Shown: piece after piece, positions 1-8,760 of the stretch
How the letters are laid out: each line of letters begins with the position of its first letter
How positions within the stretch are numbered: the first letter of the stretch is position 1
Origin: Lutibacter maritimus
GTDB lineage: Bacteria; Bacteroidota; Bacteroidia; Flavobacteriales; Flavobacteriaceae
Assembly: GCF_900116115.1 (NCBI RefSeq)
Contig: NZ_FOZP01000004.1
Span: forward strand, 69,501 to 133,500
Reading direction: 5' to 3'
DNA: 64,000 nucleotides
Program-made: the position numbers and the translations under genes
The notes under the pieces: model-generated
Databases searched by the model: none
What the model was told of the DNA's origin: nothing
The model's input: only the letters and a program-made list of their open reading frames with translations

Positions 1-64
1 AAAATTTCGGTTGCTGGTTCTTTTGGGTGTATTTTAAATGTATATGATATATAAATATTATCCA

Positions 65-823
65 TTAAATTGCGTCAATTATCGCTTTAAAATCATCTTT
101 ATTAAGTGCAGCTCCACCAATTAATCCACCATCAACATCTGGCTTTCCAAAAATTTCCTGTGCATTGTTTGGTTTTACACTTCCACCATATAAAATTGAA
201 ACGTTTTCAGCTACATCATCATTAAATTCATCTGCAATAATTTTTCTAATAAACGCGTGCATTTCTTGTGCTTGTTCTGGCGAAGCAGTTTCACCTGTTC
301 CAATTGCCCAAACTGGCTCATATGCTAAAATTATATTTTTCCAAGATTTTGCTTCTAAATGATATAAAGCATTTTTTAATTGACTTTCTACAACTTTAAA
401 ATGATTACCAGATTTTCTATCTTCTAAAACTTCACCAAAACAGAAAATTATTTCCATTTTATTTTCTAAAGCTGCATCCACTTTTTTAGCTAATATTTCA
501 TCGGTTTCTCCAAAATATTCTCTTCTTTCTGAATGCCCTAAAATTACAATTTCAACACCAACAGATTTTAACATTTCTGCAGAAACTTCACCAGTAAAAG
601 CTCCGTTTTTTGCAAAATGCATATTTTGTGCAGCAACTTCAACTTTCGTCCCTTTTGCTTTACTAGCAACTTTTTGTAAACTAACAAACGTTGGAGCGAC
701 AATTACTCTTGTGTTTTTAAGTTTGTTCTTTTTAACACTTTTTGCTACTTTTTTAACTAACGATTTAGATTCATCTAAATTATTATTCATTTTCCAGTTT
801 CCTGCTACTATTTTTTGTCTCAT
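65..823 (-). CDS. tpiA: Triose-phosphate isomerase
   Basis: Interconverts dihydroxyacetone phosphate and glyceraldehyde 3-phosphate in cytosolic glycolysis/gluconeogenesis. The 252-residue length is normal for the family. I see the substrate lysine in GNWKMN (K11), the catalytic histidine in ILGHSERR (H97), the catalytic glutamate in AYEPVWAIGTG (E169) and the phosphate-gripping YGGSV near residue 212. The start at MRQKIVAGNWK is the only sensible one, since the beta-1 strand begins immediately. The gene stands alone, with 102 bp to the permease upstream. Nothing odd; identification is secure. Confidence 0.98.
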   Translation of the reverse strand: MRQKIVAGNWKMNNNLDESKSLVKKVAKSVKKNKLKNTRVIVAPTFVSLQKVASKAKGTKVEVAAQNMHFAKNGAFTGEVSAEMLKSVGVEIVILGHSERREYFGETDEILAKKVDAALENKMEIIFCFGEVLEDRKSGNHFKVVESQLKNALYHLEAKSWKNIILAYEPVWAIGTGETASPEQAQEMHAFIRKIIADEFNDDVAENVSILYGGSVKPNNAQEIFGKPDVDGGLIGGAALNKDDFKAIIDAI

Positions 824-925
824 TTTTACTATTATATTAAATTATAACTACAAAATTAATCAATAATGCAGTCCTTAAAAAACTTCCTTTCAATATACTG
901 CGAATTCGTTTTCGATTTCAACTAT

Positions 926-2002
926 TTATTTTAATCTAATCTTAGGATCTAACATTCCGTAAATAATATCTACAAAAATATTAATTAAAATAAACAATGT
1001 TGCAATGGTTAAAACACTACCCATAATTATTGGCAAATCTAAAGTATTTAAAGCATTTACAATTTCGCGACCTAAACCATTCCAATTAAAAATATATTCT
1101 ACAAAAACCGCACCTGCTAGCATAGATGCAAACCATCCAGAAACCGCAGTAACAACCGGATTTAATGCATTTTTTAATGCGTGCGTTTTAATAATTTTGT
1201 AGGTTGATAATCCTTTTGCTTTGGCAGTTCTAATATAATCTTGGGTTAAAACTTCTAACAAAGAATTTCTCATTAATTGAATTACAACTGCTAACGGTCT
1301 AATCCCTAAAACAACTGCTGGAAGCACTAAATTTTTCCATTGAATGTATATTTTCTCACCAAAATCATCTACTTCAAACAAACTACCAGTCATATTTAAA
1401 TTCGTGTATTTGTGTAAAACAAAACCAAATAACCAAGCAAATAAAATAGCACTAAAAAATGAAGGAACACTCATTCCTAAAGTACTAATTATTGATATTA
1501 TTTTATCAAAAAAACTATCTTTAAAAAGGGCTGATAAAATACCAAAAAAGATTCCAACAATTATGGCAATTGTAATGGCCGAAATGGCTAAAATGGCAGT
1601 GTTAGGCATTGTTTCTGCTATTACTTCTGATACATTTTTATCATTTTTTTGAAACGACTTTCGCAAATATGGATATTTTAAAACCACTGTTTTTTCTTTA
1701 AAAGAAAACAACTCAACAAACGAATATTTATTAGTACTTAAAAACGTATAATTATCACTATTTTTTGAATGCACAGAAATTGGCGATAAATCGTTTAAAT
1801 AATAGAAATATTGTGTGCTTAATGGCTGATCAAAACCATATTTTTTTCTAATATTTTGAAGTTGCTCTGTATCTTCTCGCTGATCTAACATCATACGCGC
1901 AGGATCACCCGGAAGCACATTAAATAAAAAGAAAATAACAGTTATCACTCCTAAAAGTGTTAAAATTCCGTATCCTATTTTATTTGAAATATAGCTAAAC
2001 AA
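926..2002 (-). CDS. ABC transporter permease, DppB/OppB type
   Basis: Inner-membrane permease of the dipeptide/oligopeptide ABC family (358 aa). The N-terminus has the typical first helix followed by LPGDPARMML, and the EAA loop that contacts the ATPase is visible around DYIRTAKAKGLS, followed by several hydrophobic helices ending in VDIIYGMLDPKIRLK. Residues about 60-110 form a periplasmic insert (with LSPISVHSK) typical of Bacteroidota members of this family. No ATPase, second permease or substrate-binding gene lies next to it, so the substrate cannot be inferred; in this phylum such subunits are often scattered. It is divergent from pyrF. Confidence 0.88.
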   Translation of the reverse strand: MFSYISNKIGYGILTLLGVITVIFFLFNVLPGDPARMMLDQREDTEQLQNIRKKYGFDQPLSTQYFYYLNDLSPISVHSKNSDNYTFLSTNKYSFVELFSFKEKTVVLKYPYLRKSFQKNDKNVSEVIAETMPNTAILAISAITIAIIVGIFFGILSALFKDSFFDKIISIISTLGMSVPSFFSAILFAWLFGFVLHKYTNLNMTGSLFEVDDFGEKIYIQWKNLVLPAVVLGIRPLAVVIQLMRNSLLEVLTQDYIRTAKAKGLSTYKIIKTHALKNALNPVVTAVSGWFASMLAGAVFVEYIFNWNGLGREIVNALNTLDLPIIMGSVLTIATLFILINIFVDIIYGMLDPKIRLK

Positions 2003-2048
2003 ATTGTTTTATTTGATGAACAAATATAACTTAAAGTATTAAAATTAC

Positions 2049-2056
2049 TACTTTTG
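2049..2056 (+). promoter_or_regulatory. -7 box of the pyrF promoter
   Basis: TACTTTTG matches the Bacteroidota -7 consensus TAnnTTTG and is followed by CA, placing transcription start near 2060. A possible TTG start at 2054 lies inside this box, which argues that translation starts at the ATG at 2078. No clear TTG -33 element is visible. Confidence 0.5.
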
Positions 2057-2077
2057 CACAACTCTTTATTTGAACTT

Positions 2078-2899
2078 ATGAACAAACAAGAACTCATTTT
2101 ACAAATTCAACAAAAAAAATCGTTTTTATGTATTGGTTTAGATGTTGATTTAACAAAGATTCCAAAGCATTTATTAACTTGTGAAGATCCAATTTTTGAA
2201 TTCAACAAACAAATTATTGATGCCACGCATCAATTAGCTGTAGCTTACAAACCAAATACCGCTTTTTATGAAGCTTACGGAATTAAAGGTTGGCAAGCCT
2301 TGGGTAAAACCATTGATTACATCAATAAAAATTATCCAGAATTATTTACTATTGCCGATGCGAAACGTGGTGATATTGGAAATACTTCCGCCATGTATGC
2401 CAAAGCTTTTTTTGAAGATTTAAATTTTGATGCTGTAACTGTTGCACCATATATGGGCAGCGATTCTGTAGAGCCTTTTTTAGCTTTTAAAAATAAAACA
2501 ACCATTTTATTGGCTTTAACATCTAATAAAGGTGGCTTAGATTTTCAAGGGTTAAAAACTGATAATCAAGAATTGTACAAAGAGGTTTTAAAAACTGCAT
2601 TGACTTGGCAAAACCCTAAAAACTTAATGTTTGTAGTGGGTGCAACAAAAGCAGATTATTTTGCTGAAATCAGAAAAATTGTACCAAATCACTTTTTATT
2701 AGTTCCTGGAGTTGGTGCACAAGGTGGAAATTTACAAGATGTTTGCAAATTTGGTTTAACTAAAGATTGTGGTTTACTAATAAATTCATCTCGTGGAATT
2801 ATTTATGCTGGGAACGATGAAAATTTTGCTAAAGCTGCTAAAAATGAAGCTTTTAAACTACAACAAGAAATGGAACAAATTTTAAATGAAAACAATTAA
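2078..2899 (+). CDS. pyrF: Orotidine 5'-phosphate decarboxylase, type 2
   Basis: Decarboxylates OMP to UMP, the last step of pyrimidine synthesis. The protein is 273 aa, the size of the long (type 2) subfamily rather than the ~230 aa type 1. I see the N-terminal strand FLCIGLDVD and the catalytic Lys/Asp network in [11 protein letters not shown], plus the phosphate-loop region VPGVGAQGG near residue 215. The start chosen is ATG at 2078, because the upstream in-frame TTG falls in the -7 promoter box. The 3' end overlaps the next gene by 14 bp, so the two are probably translationally coupled. Confidence 0.95.
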   Translation: MNKQELILQIQQKKSFLCIGLDVDLTKIPKHLLTCEDPIFEFNKQIIDATHQLAVAYKPNTAFYEAYGIKGWQALGKTIDYINKNYPELFTIADAKRGDIGNTSAMYAKAFFEDLNFDAVTVAPYMGSDSVEPFLAFKNKTTILLALTSNKGGLDFQGLKTDNQELYKEVLKTALTWQNPKNLMFVVGATKADYFAEIRKIVPNHFLLVPGVGAQGGNLQDVCKFGLTKDCGLLINSSRGIIYAGNDENFAKAAKNEAFKLQQEMEQILNENN

Positions 2900-3692
2900 A
2901 GATCAAATTGGTAGAGAAATTATTTTAAAAAATACGCCAAAAAGAATTGTATCACTAGTTCCTTCACAAACCGAATTATTATGCGATTTGGCTTTGGAAA
3001 ATGAATTGGTAGGAATTACAAAATTTTGTGTTCATCCATATCATTTAAAATCTACGAAACAAATTGTTGGAGGTACAAAAAAAGTAGATTATGAAAAAAT
3101 TAAGGCTTTAAATCCAGATTTTATTTTGTGCAACAAAGAGGAAAACGCTTATGATATGTTGCCAGAATTGGAAAAAATTGCTCCTACATATTTTTCTGAT
3201 GTAAACAATTTAAATGATTCTATAGATTTAATATTACACTTAGGTTCTATTTTTAACAGACGCACCGAAGCAGATAATTTAGCGCACAAAATAGAATATA
3301 AACTAGCAGATTTTAAGCAATTTATAAAAGATAAACCAATTAGAAAAGTGGCCTATTTTATTTGGGCAAAACCTTGGATGGTTGCTGGAAATGATACTTA
3401 TATAAATGAAATGTTGCAACTAAATAAGTTTGAAAACATTTATGATACAATGAGTCGTTACCCGAAAGTTGAAATTAATAGAATTAGACATGAAGGCGAC
3501 CCTGATGTAGTAATTTTATCATCGGAACCTTTTCCATTTAAAGATGAACATGCGCTAGAAATTGCATCTTTCACAAACCGATCGATAACTGCTTTTGGAG
3601 ATGGAGAAATGTTTAGCTGGCCAGGTTCCAGAATACTTTTAGCTTTTGATTATTTTAAGCAATTACATAAAAAACTGGAAAGTCATTTTTAA
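2886..3692 (+). CDS. Helical-backbone metal receptor (BtuF/TroA-like), no signal peptide
   Basis: A 268-aa protein of the TroA/BtuF-like substrate-binding superfamily: N-terminal lobe with [16 protein letters not shown] and [10 protein letters not shown], a long connecting helix (about residues 115-150), then a C-terminal lobe with [24 protein letters not shown] and [15 protein letters not shown]. These are hallmarks of cobalamin/metal-binding ABC receptors. There is no signal peptide or lipobox; the protein opens [12 protein letters not shown], so as read it is cytoplasmic. It overlaps pyrF by 14 bp. Family assignment is good; ligand and role are unknown. No permease or ATPase of an uptake system lies nearby. 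Confidence 0.8.
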   Translation: MKTIKDQIGREIILKNTPKRIVSLVPSQTELLCDLALENELVGITKFCVHPYHLKSTKQIVGGTKKVDYEKIKALNPDFILCNKEENAYDMLPELEKIAPTYFSDVNNLNDSIDLILHLGSIFNRRTEADNLAHKIEYKLADFKQFIKDKPIRKVAYFIWAKPWMVAGNDTYINEMLQLNKFENIYDTMSRYPKVEINRIRHEGDPDVVILSSEPFPFKDEHALEIASFTNRSITAFGDGEMFSWPGSRILLAFDYFKQLHKKLESHF

Positions 3693-3694
3693 AC

Positions 3695-3733
3695 AAAAAA
3701 ACCTTTCAAAATAAATTGAAAGGCTTTTTTTGT
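3695..3733. terminator. Bidirectional intrinsic terminator
   Basis: Perfect 8-bp stem CCTTTCAA/TTGAAAGG with a 6-nt loop, flanked by an A-run on the left and a T-run on the right, between the convergent genes ending at 3692 and 3753. It can serve both strands. Confidence 0.85.
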
Positions 3734-3752
3734 TATAATTTTTATAACTATT

Positions 3753-4457
3753 TTAGTTATCCTGCAAAGCAAAAACTCTTTTTAATAAATCTGATGTTCT
3801 ACTTGCCACTTTTGTTCTAATATTAAGTTCTTCAACTTCAACCATGGTAAAAACGCCTTTTAGCGCCTCGCCAGTAACATAATCTGTTAAATCTGGATTT
3901 ACTTTATTAACCAATGGAAGATTGTTATATTTTGTAATTAAATCTGACCAAATTTTATCAGCGCCTACTTTTTGAAAGGAATTGGCAATAATTGGATTAA
4001 ATTTTTGATATAACGCATCTGATGTAGAATTTTGCAAATATATTGTGGCCGCATTTTTATCACCCATCAAAATATTTTTAGCATCTGTAAAAGACATACC
4101 TTTAACAGCGTCAACAAAAATTGGAATCGCTTCACCTACAGCATCTTCAGCAGCTCTGTTCAACACTTTCAGCCCTTCATCTGCTAATTTAGATAGACCA
4201 ATTTTACGTAGAGTATTATCAACTTTTTGCAATTCTTCTGGCAATAAAATTCTGGTTAATTCATTTTTAAAAAATCCATCTTCTACAGCCAATTTACTAA
4301 CTTGGTTTGTAATTCCTTTATTTAATGCCTCTTTTAATCCATTGGCAATTTGATCGTTGGTAATCATTCCGCTAGGTAACTGATTAACAACTTGTTGCAA
4401 CTCTGCACACGCTGAGAATTGAAAGATTGCAATTAATAATACTAGTTTTTTAATCAT
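3753..4457 (-). CDS. DUF4197 family lipoprotein
   Basis: 234-aa protein with a lipoprotein signal (MIKKLVLLIAIFQFSAC; lipobox FSAC, Cys17), so probably anchored in the envelope. The rest is mostly helical with IANGLKEALNKGI near the mature N-terminus and FKNELTRILLPEELQKVDNTLR, which I recognise as DUF4197. Function is unknown. It starts 1 bp after the DUF5522 gene ends, so both are likely on one transcript. No catalytic motif was seen. Confidence 0.82.
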   Translation of the reverse strand: MIKKLVLLIAIFQFSACAELQQVVNQLPSGMITNDQIANGLKEALNKGITNQVSKLAVEDGFFKNELTRILLPEELQKVDNTLRKIGLSKLADEGLKVLNRAAEDAVGEAIPIFVDAVKGMSFTDAKNILMGDKNAATIYLQNSTSDALYQKFNPIIANSFQKVGADKIWSDLITKYNNLPLVNKVNPDLTDYVTGEALKGVFTMVEVEELNIRTKVASRTSDLLKRVFALQDN

Positions 4458-4458
4458 T

Positions 4459-4623
4459 TTATTTTTGTTTAAATTGTCCTGTTTTTATATCAAAACCAAA
4501 CGGGCAATGTTTGCATCCATTTTTACAACAATACCCTCTTTTTAAATGATATTGTTCAGTAAAAACTCTATAACCTTGTTCGTTAAAGTAAAAATCTCCT
4601 TCTTCTAAAGGGGTTGTATTCAT
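4459..4623 (-). CDS. Small Cys-rich protein, DUF5522-like
   Basis: 54-aa protein whose centre is YHLKRGYCCKNGCKHCPFGF, a CC-x3-C-x2-C-P-x-G cluster characteristic of the tiny DUF5522 proteins and compatible with metal binding (inference). An in-frame ATG at 4632 and a longer reading frame up to 4695 exist, but a TATTTTTG -7 box (4638-4645) and the upstream gene's terminator lie inside that extension, so the true start is 4623 or 4632. It sits 1 bp ahead of the DUF4197 gene. Confidence 0.7.
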   Translation of the reverse strand: MNTTPLEEGDFYFNEQGYRVFTEQYHLKRGYCCKNGCKHCPFGFDIKTGQFKQK

Positions 4624-4645
4624 AAAATTCATACTTGCAAAAATA

Positions 4646-4676
4646 TAAAAAAAAACGCTCTGAGAATTCAGAACGT
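4646..4676 (-). terminator. Intrinsic terminator of the DUF4136 gene
   Basis: On the minus strand a 9-bp stem (ACGTTCTGA/TCAGAGCGT, one G-T pair) with a 4-nt ATTC loop runs straight into nine Ts. It separates the DUF4136 gene from the DUF5522/DUF4197 unit, which has its own -7 box just beyond. Confidence 0.85.
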
Positions 4677-4695
4677 CTTTTGGTTTCTTTTTCAA

Positions 4696-5229
4696 TTATT
4701 TTTCTATTCCTGGAGGATATTTTGTCATTATTTCAGCAACAAACTCCTTAATTCTTTCTTCTTTTTTAGTTACATTACCTGAAGTATTTAAAGCGCCACT
4801 TCCAATACCTTGCCAAGCCAATTCTTTTGTTTTTGCATCAATTAAATCAACAAACAATGTGCCTTCTGTATATTTTGATATATGTGTTCCAAAATTAGGA
4901 CCATAATACCAAGGGTGCCATCCAAAATACATGGAATTATTATTATAAACATCCACTTTTTGTCTTGATTTGGTAAAGATATTTACCAATACATCAGGGT
5001 CTTCAGAAATTGTTAATCCTTTTGCTAACAATTCACTTTCAATTGCTTTTAAAATTCTACGTTTATCTAAATCAGAAATTTCTACTTTGTCAATTCCTTT
5101 TTTATAAAACGCAAAAGTTTTAAATTTTGAAAAATCGGTGGTAGTATCATAATCAGAAGTAACTCTAACAGAACTACATGAGGCTACTAAAAAAAGCAGG
5201 GCAACTGGTAATAATTTGAAGATTTTCAT
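4696..5229 (-). CDS. DUF4136 family lipoprotein
   Basis: 177-aa lipoprotein: signal peptide MKIFKLLPVALLFLVASC with lipobox VASC (Cys18). Downstream are SVRVTSDYDTTTDFSKFKTFAFY, PDVLVNIFTKS and EGTLFVDLIDAKTKELAWQGIGSG, the usual landmarks of DUF4136 envelope proteins. Function is unknown. It lies 16 bp downstream of hutU on the same strand and ends at a strong terminator, so it may be co-transcribed with hutU; I see no functional link. Confidence 0.85.
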   Translation of the reverse strand: MKIFKLLPVALLFLVASCSSVRVTSDYDTTTDFSKFKTFAFYKKGIDKVEISDLDKRRILKAIESELLAKGLTISEDPDVLVNIFTKSRQKVDVYNNNSMYFGWHPWYYGPNFGTHISKYTEGTLFVDLIDAKTKELAWQGIGSGALNTSGNVTKKEERIKEFVAEIMTKYPPGIEK

Positions 5230-5244
5230 TTGTGTAATTTTTAA

Positions 5245-7248
5245 CTAATTGAACAACTGGTGTAAAATAGATTCATCAACCAAATTAGGTAACGTAACTT
5301 TTAAATTCGGTTCAATTTCCATTGCTCTTTTAATAGCAAATGTTGCACCATCATTACGCGCCCAATTTCTTCGAGAAATTCCATTATTTACATCCCAAAA
5401 AAGCATACTTTTTAAACGCTTTTCCGCTTCTTTACTTCCATCAAGAACCATACCAAAACCGCCGTTGATTACTTCTCCCCATCCTACTCCGCCTCCGTTA
5501 TGTATTGAAACCCAAGTTGCTCCTCTAAAACTATCACCAATTACATTTTGTATAGCCATATCTGCTGTAAACTGCGAACCATCGTAAATATTTGAAGTTT
5601 CTCTATATGGGGAATCCGTTCCAGAAACATCATGATGATCTCTTCCCAAAACAATTGGAGCTGAAATTTCACCAATTTTTATGGCATTATTAAAAGCTTC
5701 AGCTATTTTGGTTCTTCCTTCGGCATCGGCATATAAAATGCGCGCTTGTGAACCCACAACTAATTTATTTTCTTGCGCCCCTTTTATCCATTGAATATTA
5801 TCAGCCATTTGTTGCTGTATTTCTTCAGGTGAATTTTTCATTATTCCCTCAAGAACATTACAAGCAATAGCATCGGTTTTTTCTAAATCTGTTGGATTGC
5901 CACTTGTGCAAACCCAACGGAAAGGTCCAAAACCATAATCAAAACACATTGGTCCCATAATATCTTGCACATAAGAAGGATATTTAAAATTGATGTTATT
6001 TTTACCCATAATATCAGCTCCTGCTCTACTTGCTTCTAACAAAAATGCATTTCCATAATCAAAAAAGTACGTTCCTTTTGCTGTGTGTTTATTAATTGCT
6101 TTTACCTGTCTTCTTAAACTTTCTTGAACTTTTTCTTTAAACAAATCTGGGTTTGAAGCCATTAATTCATTAGCTTCATCAAAAGAAATTCCTACTGGAT
6201 AATAACCTCCAGCCCAAGGATTGTGTAAGGATGTTTGATCGGAACCTAAATCTACATACACATTTTCATCAGCAAATTTTTCCCAAACCTCTACAATATT
6301 TCCTAAATAGGCTATTGAAACCACTTCTTTATTTGCTTTGGCTTTTTTAACTCTTGCAACTAATTGATTTAAATCTGAAATTTTTTCATCAATCCAACCT
6401 TGTGATAAACGGATTTCAGTAATTTTTGGATTTACTTCTGCACAAACTGTAATACAACCTGCTATATTTCCAGCTTTTGGTTGCGCTCCACTCATTCCTC
6501 CAAGACCAGATGTTAAAAATAATTTTCCTGATAAATTTTCCTTATTTTTTGCAATTTTCCTACCAGCATTCAATACGGTAATTGTAGTTCCGTGGACAAT
6601 TCCCTGAGGACCAATATACATATAGCTTCCAGCAGTCATTTGTCCGTATTGTGTAACTCCTAACGCATTATATTTTTCCCAATCATCTGGCTTGCTATAA
6701 TTAGGAATCATCATTCCGTTAGTTACCACAACTCTTGGCGCATTTTTGTGAGATGGAAACAATCCCATTGGATGACCAGAATACATCACCAAAGTTTGCT
6801 CATCTGTCATTTCACTTAAATATTGCATCGTAAGTAAATACTGTGCCCAGTTTTGAAAAACGGCTCCGTTTCCTCCATAGGTAATTAATTCGTGTGGATG
6901 TTGCGCAACAGCATAATCCAAATTATTTTGAATCATGTGCATAATTGCCTTTGCTTGTTCACATTTTCCGGGATATTCACTTATTGGCCTTGCATACATT
7001 TTATAATCTGGTCGAAAACGATACATATAAATTCTACCAAATTCTTTTAATTCATCAGCAAATTCTTTTGCTAAAATAGCATGATGCTTTTTATCAAAAT
7101 ATCTAAGTGCATTTTTTATAGCTAATTCCTTTTCTGGTGTTGATAGAATATCTTTGCGCTTTGGCGCGTGATTTATAGATGTGTTGTATGGTTTAATTGA
7201 AGGTAATTCAGCAGGAATTCCTTGTTGTATAATTTCTTGAAAAGTCAT
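5245..7248 (-). CDS. hutU: Urocanate hydratase
   Basis: Hydrates urocanate to imidazolonepropionate in histidine degradation, using tightly bound NAD+. The protein is 667 aa, longer than the ~555 aa Proteobacterial enzyme but as expected for the long Bacteroidota form. I see YGGNGAVFQNWAQYLLTMQYL, YSGHPMGLFPSH, TSGLGGMSGAQPKAG and the C-terminal DHHDVSGTDSPYRET and IHNGGGVGWGEVINGG. The start is ATG at 7248 (MTFQEIIQQGIP); the frame stays open to 7317 but the extension is hydrophobic junk. No other hut genes are in the window. A TATATTTG -7 box on the minus strand at 7399-7406 would give a ~147-nt leader. Confidence 0.96.
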   Translation of the reverse strand: MTFQEIIQQGIPAELPSIKPYNTSINHAPKRKDILSTPEKELAIKNALRYFDKKHHAILAKEFADELKEFGRIYMYRFRPDYKMYARPISEYPGKCEQAKAIMHMIQNNLDYAVAQHPHELITYGGNGAVFQNWAQYLLTMQYLSEMTDEQTLVMYSGHPMGLFPSHKNAPRVVVTNGMMIPNYSKPDDWEKYNALGVTQYGQMTAGSYMYIGPQGIVHGTTITVLNAGRKIAKNKENLSGKLFLTSGLGGMSGAQPKAGNIAGCITVCAEVNPKITEIRLSQGWIDEKISDLNQLVARVKKAKANKEVVSIAYLGNIVEVWEKFADENVYVDLGSDQTSLHNPWAGGYYPVGISFDEANELMASNPDLFKEKVQESLRRQVKAINKHTAKGTYFFDYGNAFLLEASRAGADIMGKNNINFKYPSYVQDIMGPMCFDYGFGPFRWVCTSGNPTDLEKTDAIACNVLEGIMKNSPEEIQQQMADNIQWIKGAQENKLVVGSQARILYADAEGRTKIAEAFNNAIKIGEISAPIVLGRDHHDVSGTDSPYRETSNIYDGSQFTADMAIQNVIGDSFRGATWVSIHNGGGVGWGEVINGGFGMVLDGSKEAEKRLKSMLFWDVNNGISRRNWARNDGATFAIKRAMEIEPNLKVTLPNLVDESILHQLFN

Positions 7249-7444
7249 ATTGATTGGTTTATTTTTAATTAATTCTACATTGAAAAAATTAAAAAAACTA
7301 AGGATAACGGATATCAACTCTAAAATGAGTTAATGCAATGCATTTTTTATATTTAAAGTGAAAAACGTCCAAGATAATTTCTTTTATTTGGTGTTTTACA
7401 AATATAGTTCAATTTGGATTGATTTTTGAATAACTTGCAATTAA

Positions 7445-7771
7445 ATGATCGTAATTTTTAAACATATAGTTCCTAAAAAATATTGTGGCTTAAGTATTTA
7501 TCCTTTTATTTTCTTGAAATATAAAAGCTTAAAAACTGATGAAATATTTATAAATCACGAAAAAATTCACTTAAAACAACAAATTGAGTTGCTTTGGATT
7601 TTCTTTTTTATTTGGTATTTTATTGAATATTTTATTCGCCTTTTCCAATATAAAAATCATAACAAGGCTTATAAAAATATAAGCTTCGAAAGAGAAGCTT
7701 ATATGAATGAAAATAATTTAAAATATTTAAAAAATAGAAAACACTATTCGTTTTTAAAATATCTTAAATAA
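7445..7771 (+). CDS. Small membrane protein with HExxH motif
   Basis: 108-aa protein I cannot name. It contains NHEKIHLKQQIE (residues about 37-48), a zincin-type HExxH, followed by one hydrophobic helix (LLWIFFFIWYFIEYFI), then FEREAYMNE, whose Glu is correctly placed to be a third zinc ligand. That arrangement suggests a very small metallopeptidase-like membrane protein, but activity is inference. The 3' end overlaps the convergent purU by 8 bp. Very AT-rich like its surroundings. Confidence 0.65.
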   Translation: MIVIFKHIVPKKYCGLSIYPFIFLKYKSLKTDEIFINHEKIHLKQQIELLWIFFFIWYFIEYFIRLFQYKNHNKAYKNISFEREAYMNENNLKYLKNRKHYSFLKYLK

Positions 7772-8618
7772 ATACTACCGTTTTGTTTTTATACACCATT
7801 ACTTTACGTTTTGTGTGTAATTTTATGGCTCTGGAAAGTACAATTTTCTCCAAATCTTTTCCTTTTAAAATAAAATCTTTAATAGTATTTGTATGTGTAA
7901 CACGTGTAATATCTTGCTCAATAATTGGACCTTCATCTAAATCTTCCGTAACATAATGGCTGGTTGCTCCAATAATTTTAACTCCTCTTTCAAAAGCAGA
8001 ATGATATGGTTTTGCACCTGGAAACGCTGGTAAAAATGAGTGATGAATATTAATAATATGGTTGGTATAATCTTCAATTAATTTGCTTGAAATAATTTGC
8101 ATATACCTTGCCAATACAATAAAATCTACTTTATATTCTTGAAGTAATTTTAACTGCAAGTCTTCTGCAACTTTTTTTGTATCTTTTGTAACTTTTATAT
8201 AATAATATGGTATATTAAAACTATTAGCAATATGCTCTAAATCAGGATGATTACTTATAATTAACGGAATTACAACATCCAATTCATTAGCACTATATCT
8301 GCTTAAAATATCATACAAACAATGCTCATATTTAGACACAAATAACGCCATTTTTGGTTTTATATCCGCATCAAATAATTGCCAGTTCATATTAAATTTT
8401 TCAGAAAACGATTCAGCAAAATTTTCTTCAAATTTTTCAACAGAAAAAGTAGCTTTTGCAAACTCACATTCCAATCGCATAAAAAACATTAAATTTTCTC
8501 TATCCACATGCTGGTCAATATATACAATGTTACCATTTTGTTTTTGAATAAAATTTGTAACAGAGGCAATTATTCCTTGTCTATCATTGCAATTTATAAG
8601 TACTATTATTCGTTTCAT
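7764..8618 (-). CDS. purU: Formyltetrahydrofolate deformylase
   Basis: Hydrolyses 10-formyl-THF to formate and THF, balancing the one-carbon pool and supplying formate. 284 aa: an N-terminal ACT domain (about residues 1-80, starting IIVLINCNDRQGIIASVTNFI) and a formyltransferase-fold domain with INIHHSFLPAFPGAKPYHSAFERG and GATSHYVTEDLDEGPII, containing the Asn/His/Asp catalytic set. fhs, which makes formyl-THF from formate, is elsewhere in this window. It is divergent from icmF with 142 bp between. Confidence 0.95.
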   Translation of the reverse strand: MKRIIVLINCNDRQGIIASVTNFIQKQNGNIVYIDQHVDRENLMFFMRLECEFAKATFSVEKFEENFAESFSEKFNMNWQLFDADIKPKMALFVSKYEHCLYDILSRYSANELDVVIPLIISNHPDLEHIANSFNIPYYYIKVTKDTKKVAEDLQLKLLQEYKVDFIVLARYMQIISSKLIEDYTNHIINIHHSFLPAFPGAKPYHSAFERGVKIIGATSHYVTEDLDEGPIIEQDITRVTHTNTIKDFILKGKDLEKIVLSRAIKLHTKRKVMVYKNKTVVFI

Positions 8619-8760
8619 TTTTACATTTATTAAACTTCAAAATTATGCAAAATAACTTTAGTCTTTAACAACTTTACAAAAGTTAGATATTTGATAATTT
8701 TAACGTTATAATTTTAAAAAAATCATAAATTGCACTTTAAATACTAGCTAATATTACATA

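Noticed and set aside
8619-8760. Cobalamin riboswitch upstream of icmF
   Set aside because: The 142-bp gap has no B12-box-like sequence or room for the full aptamer.
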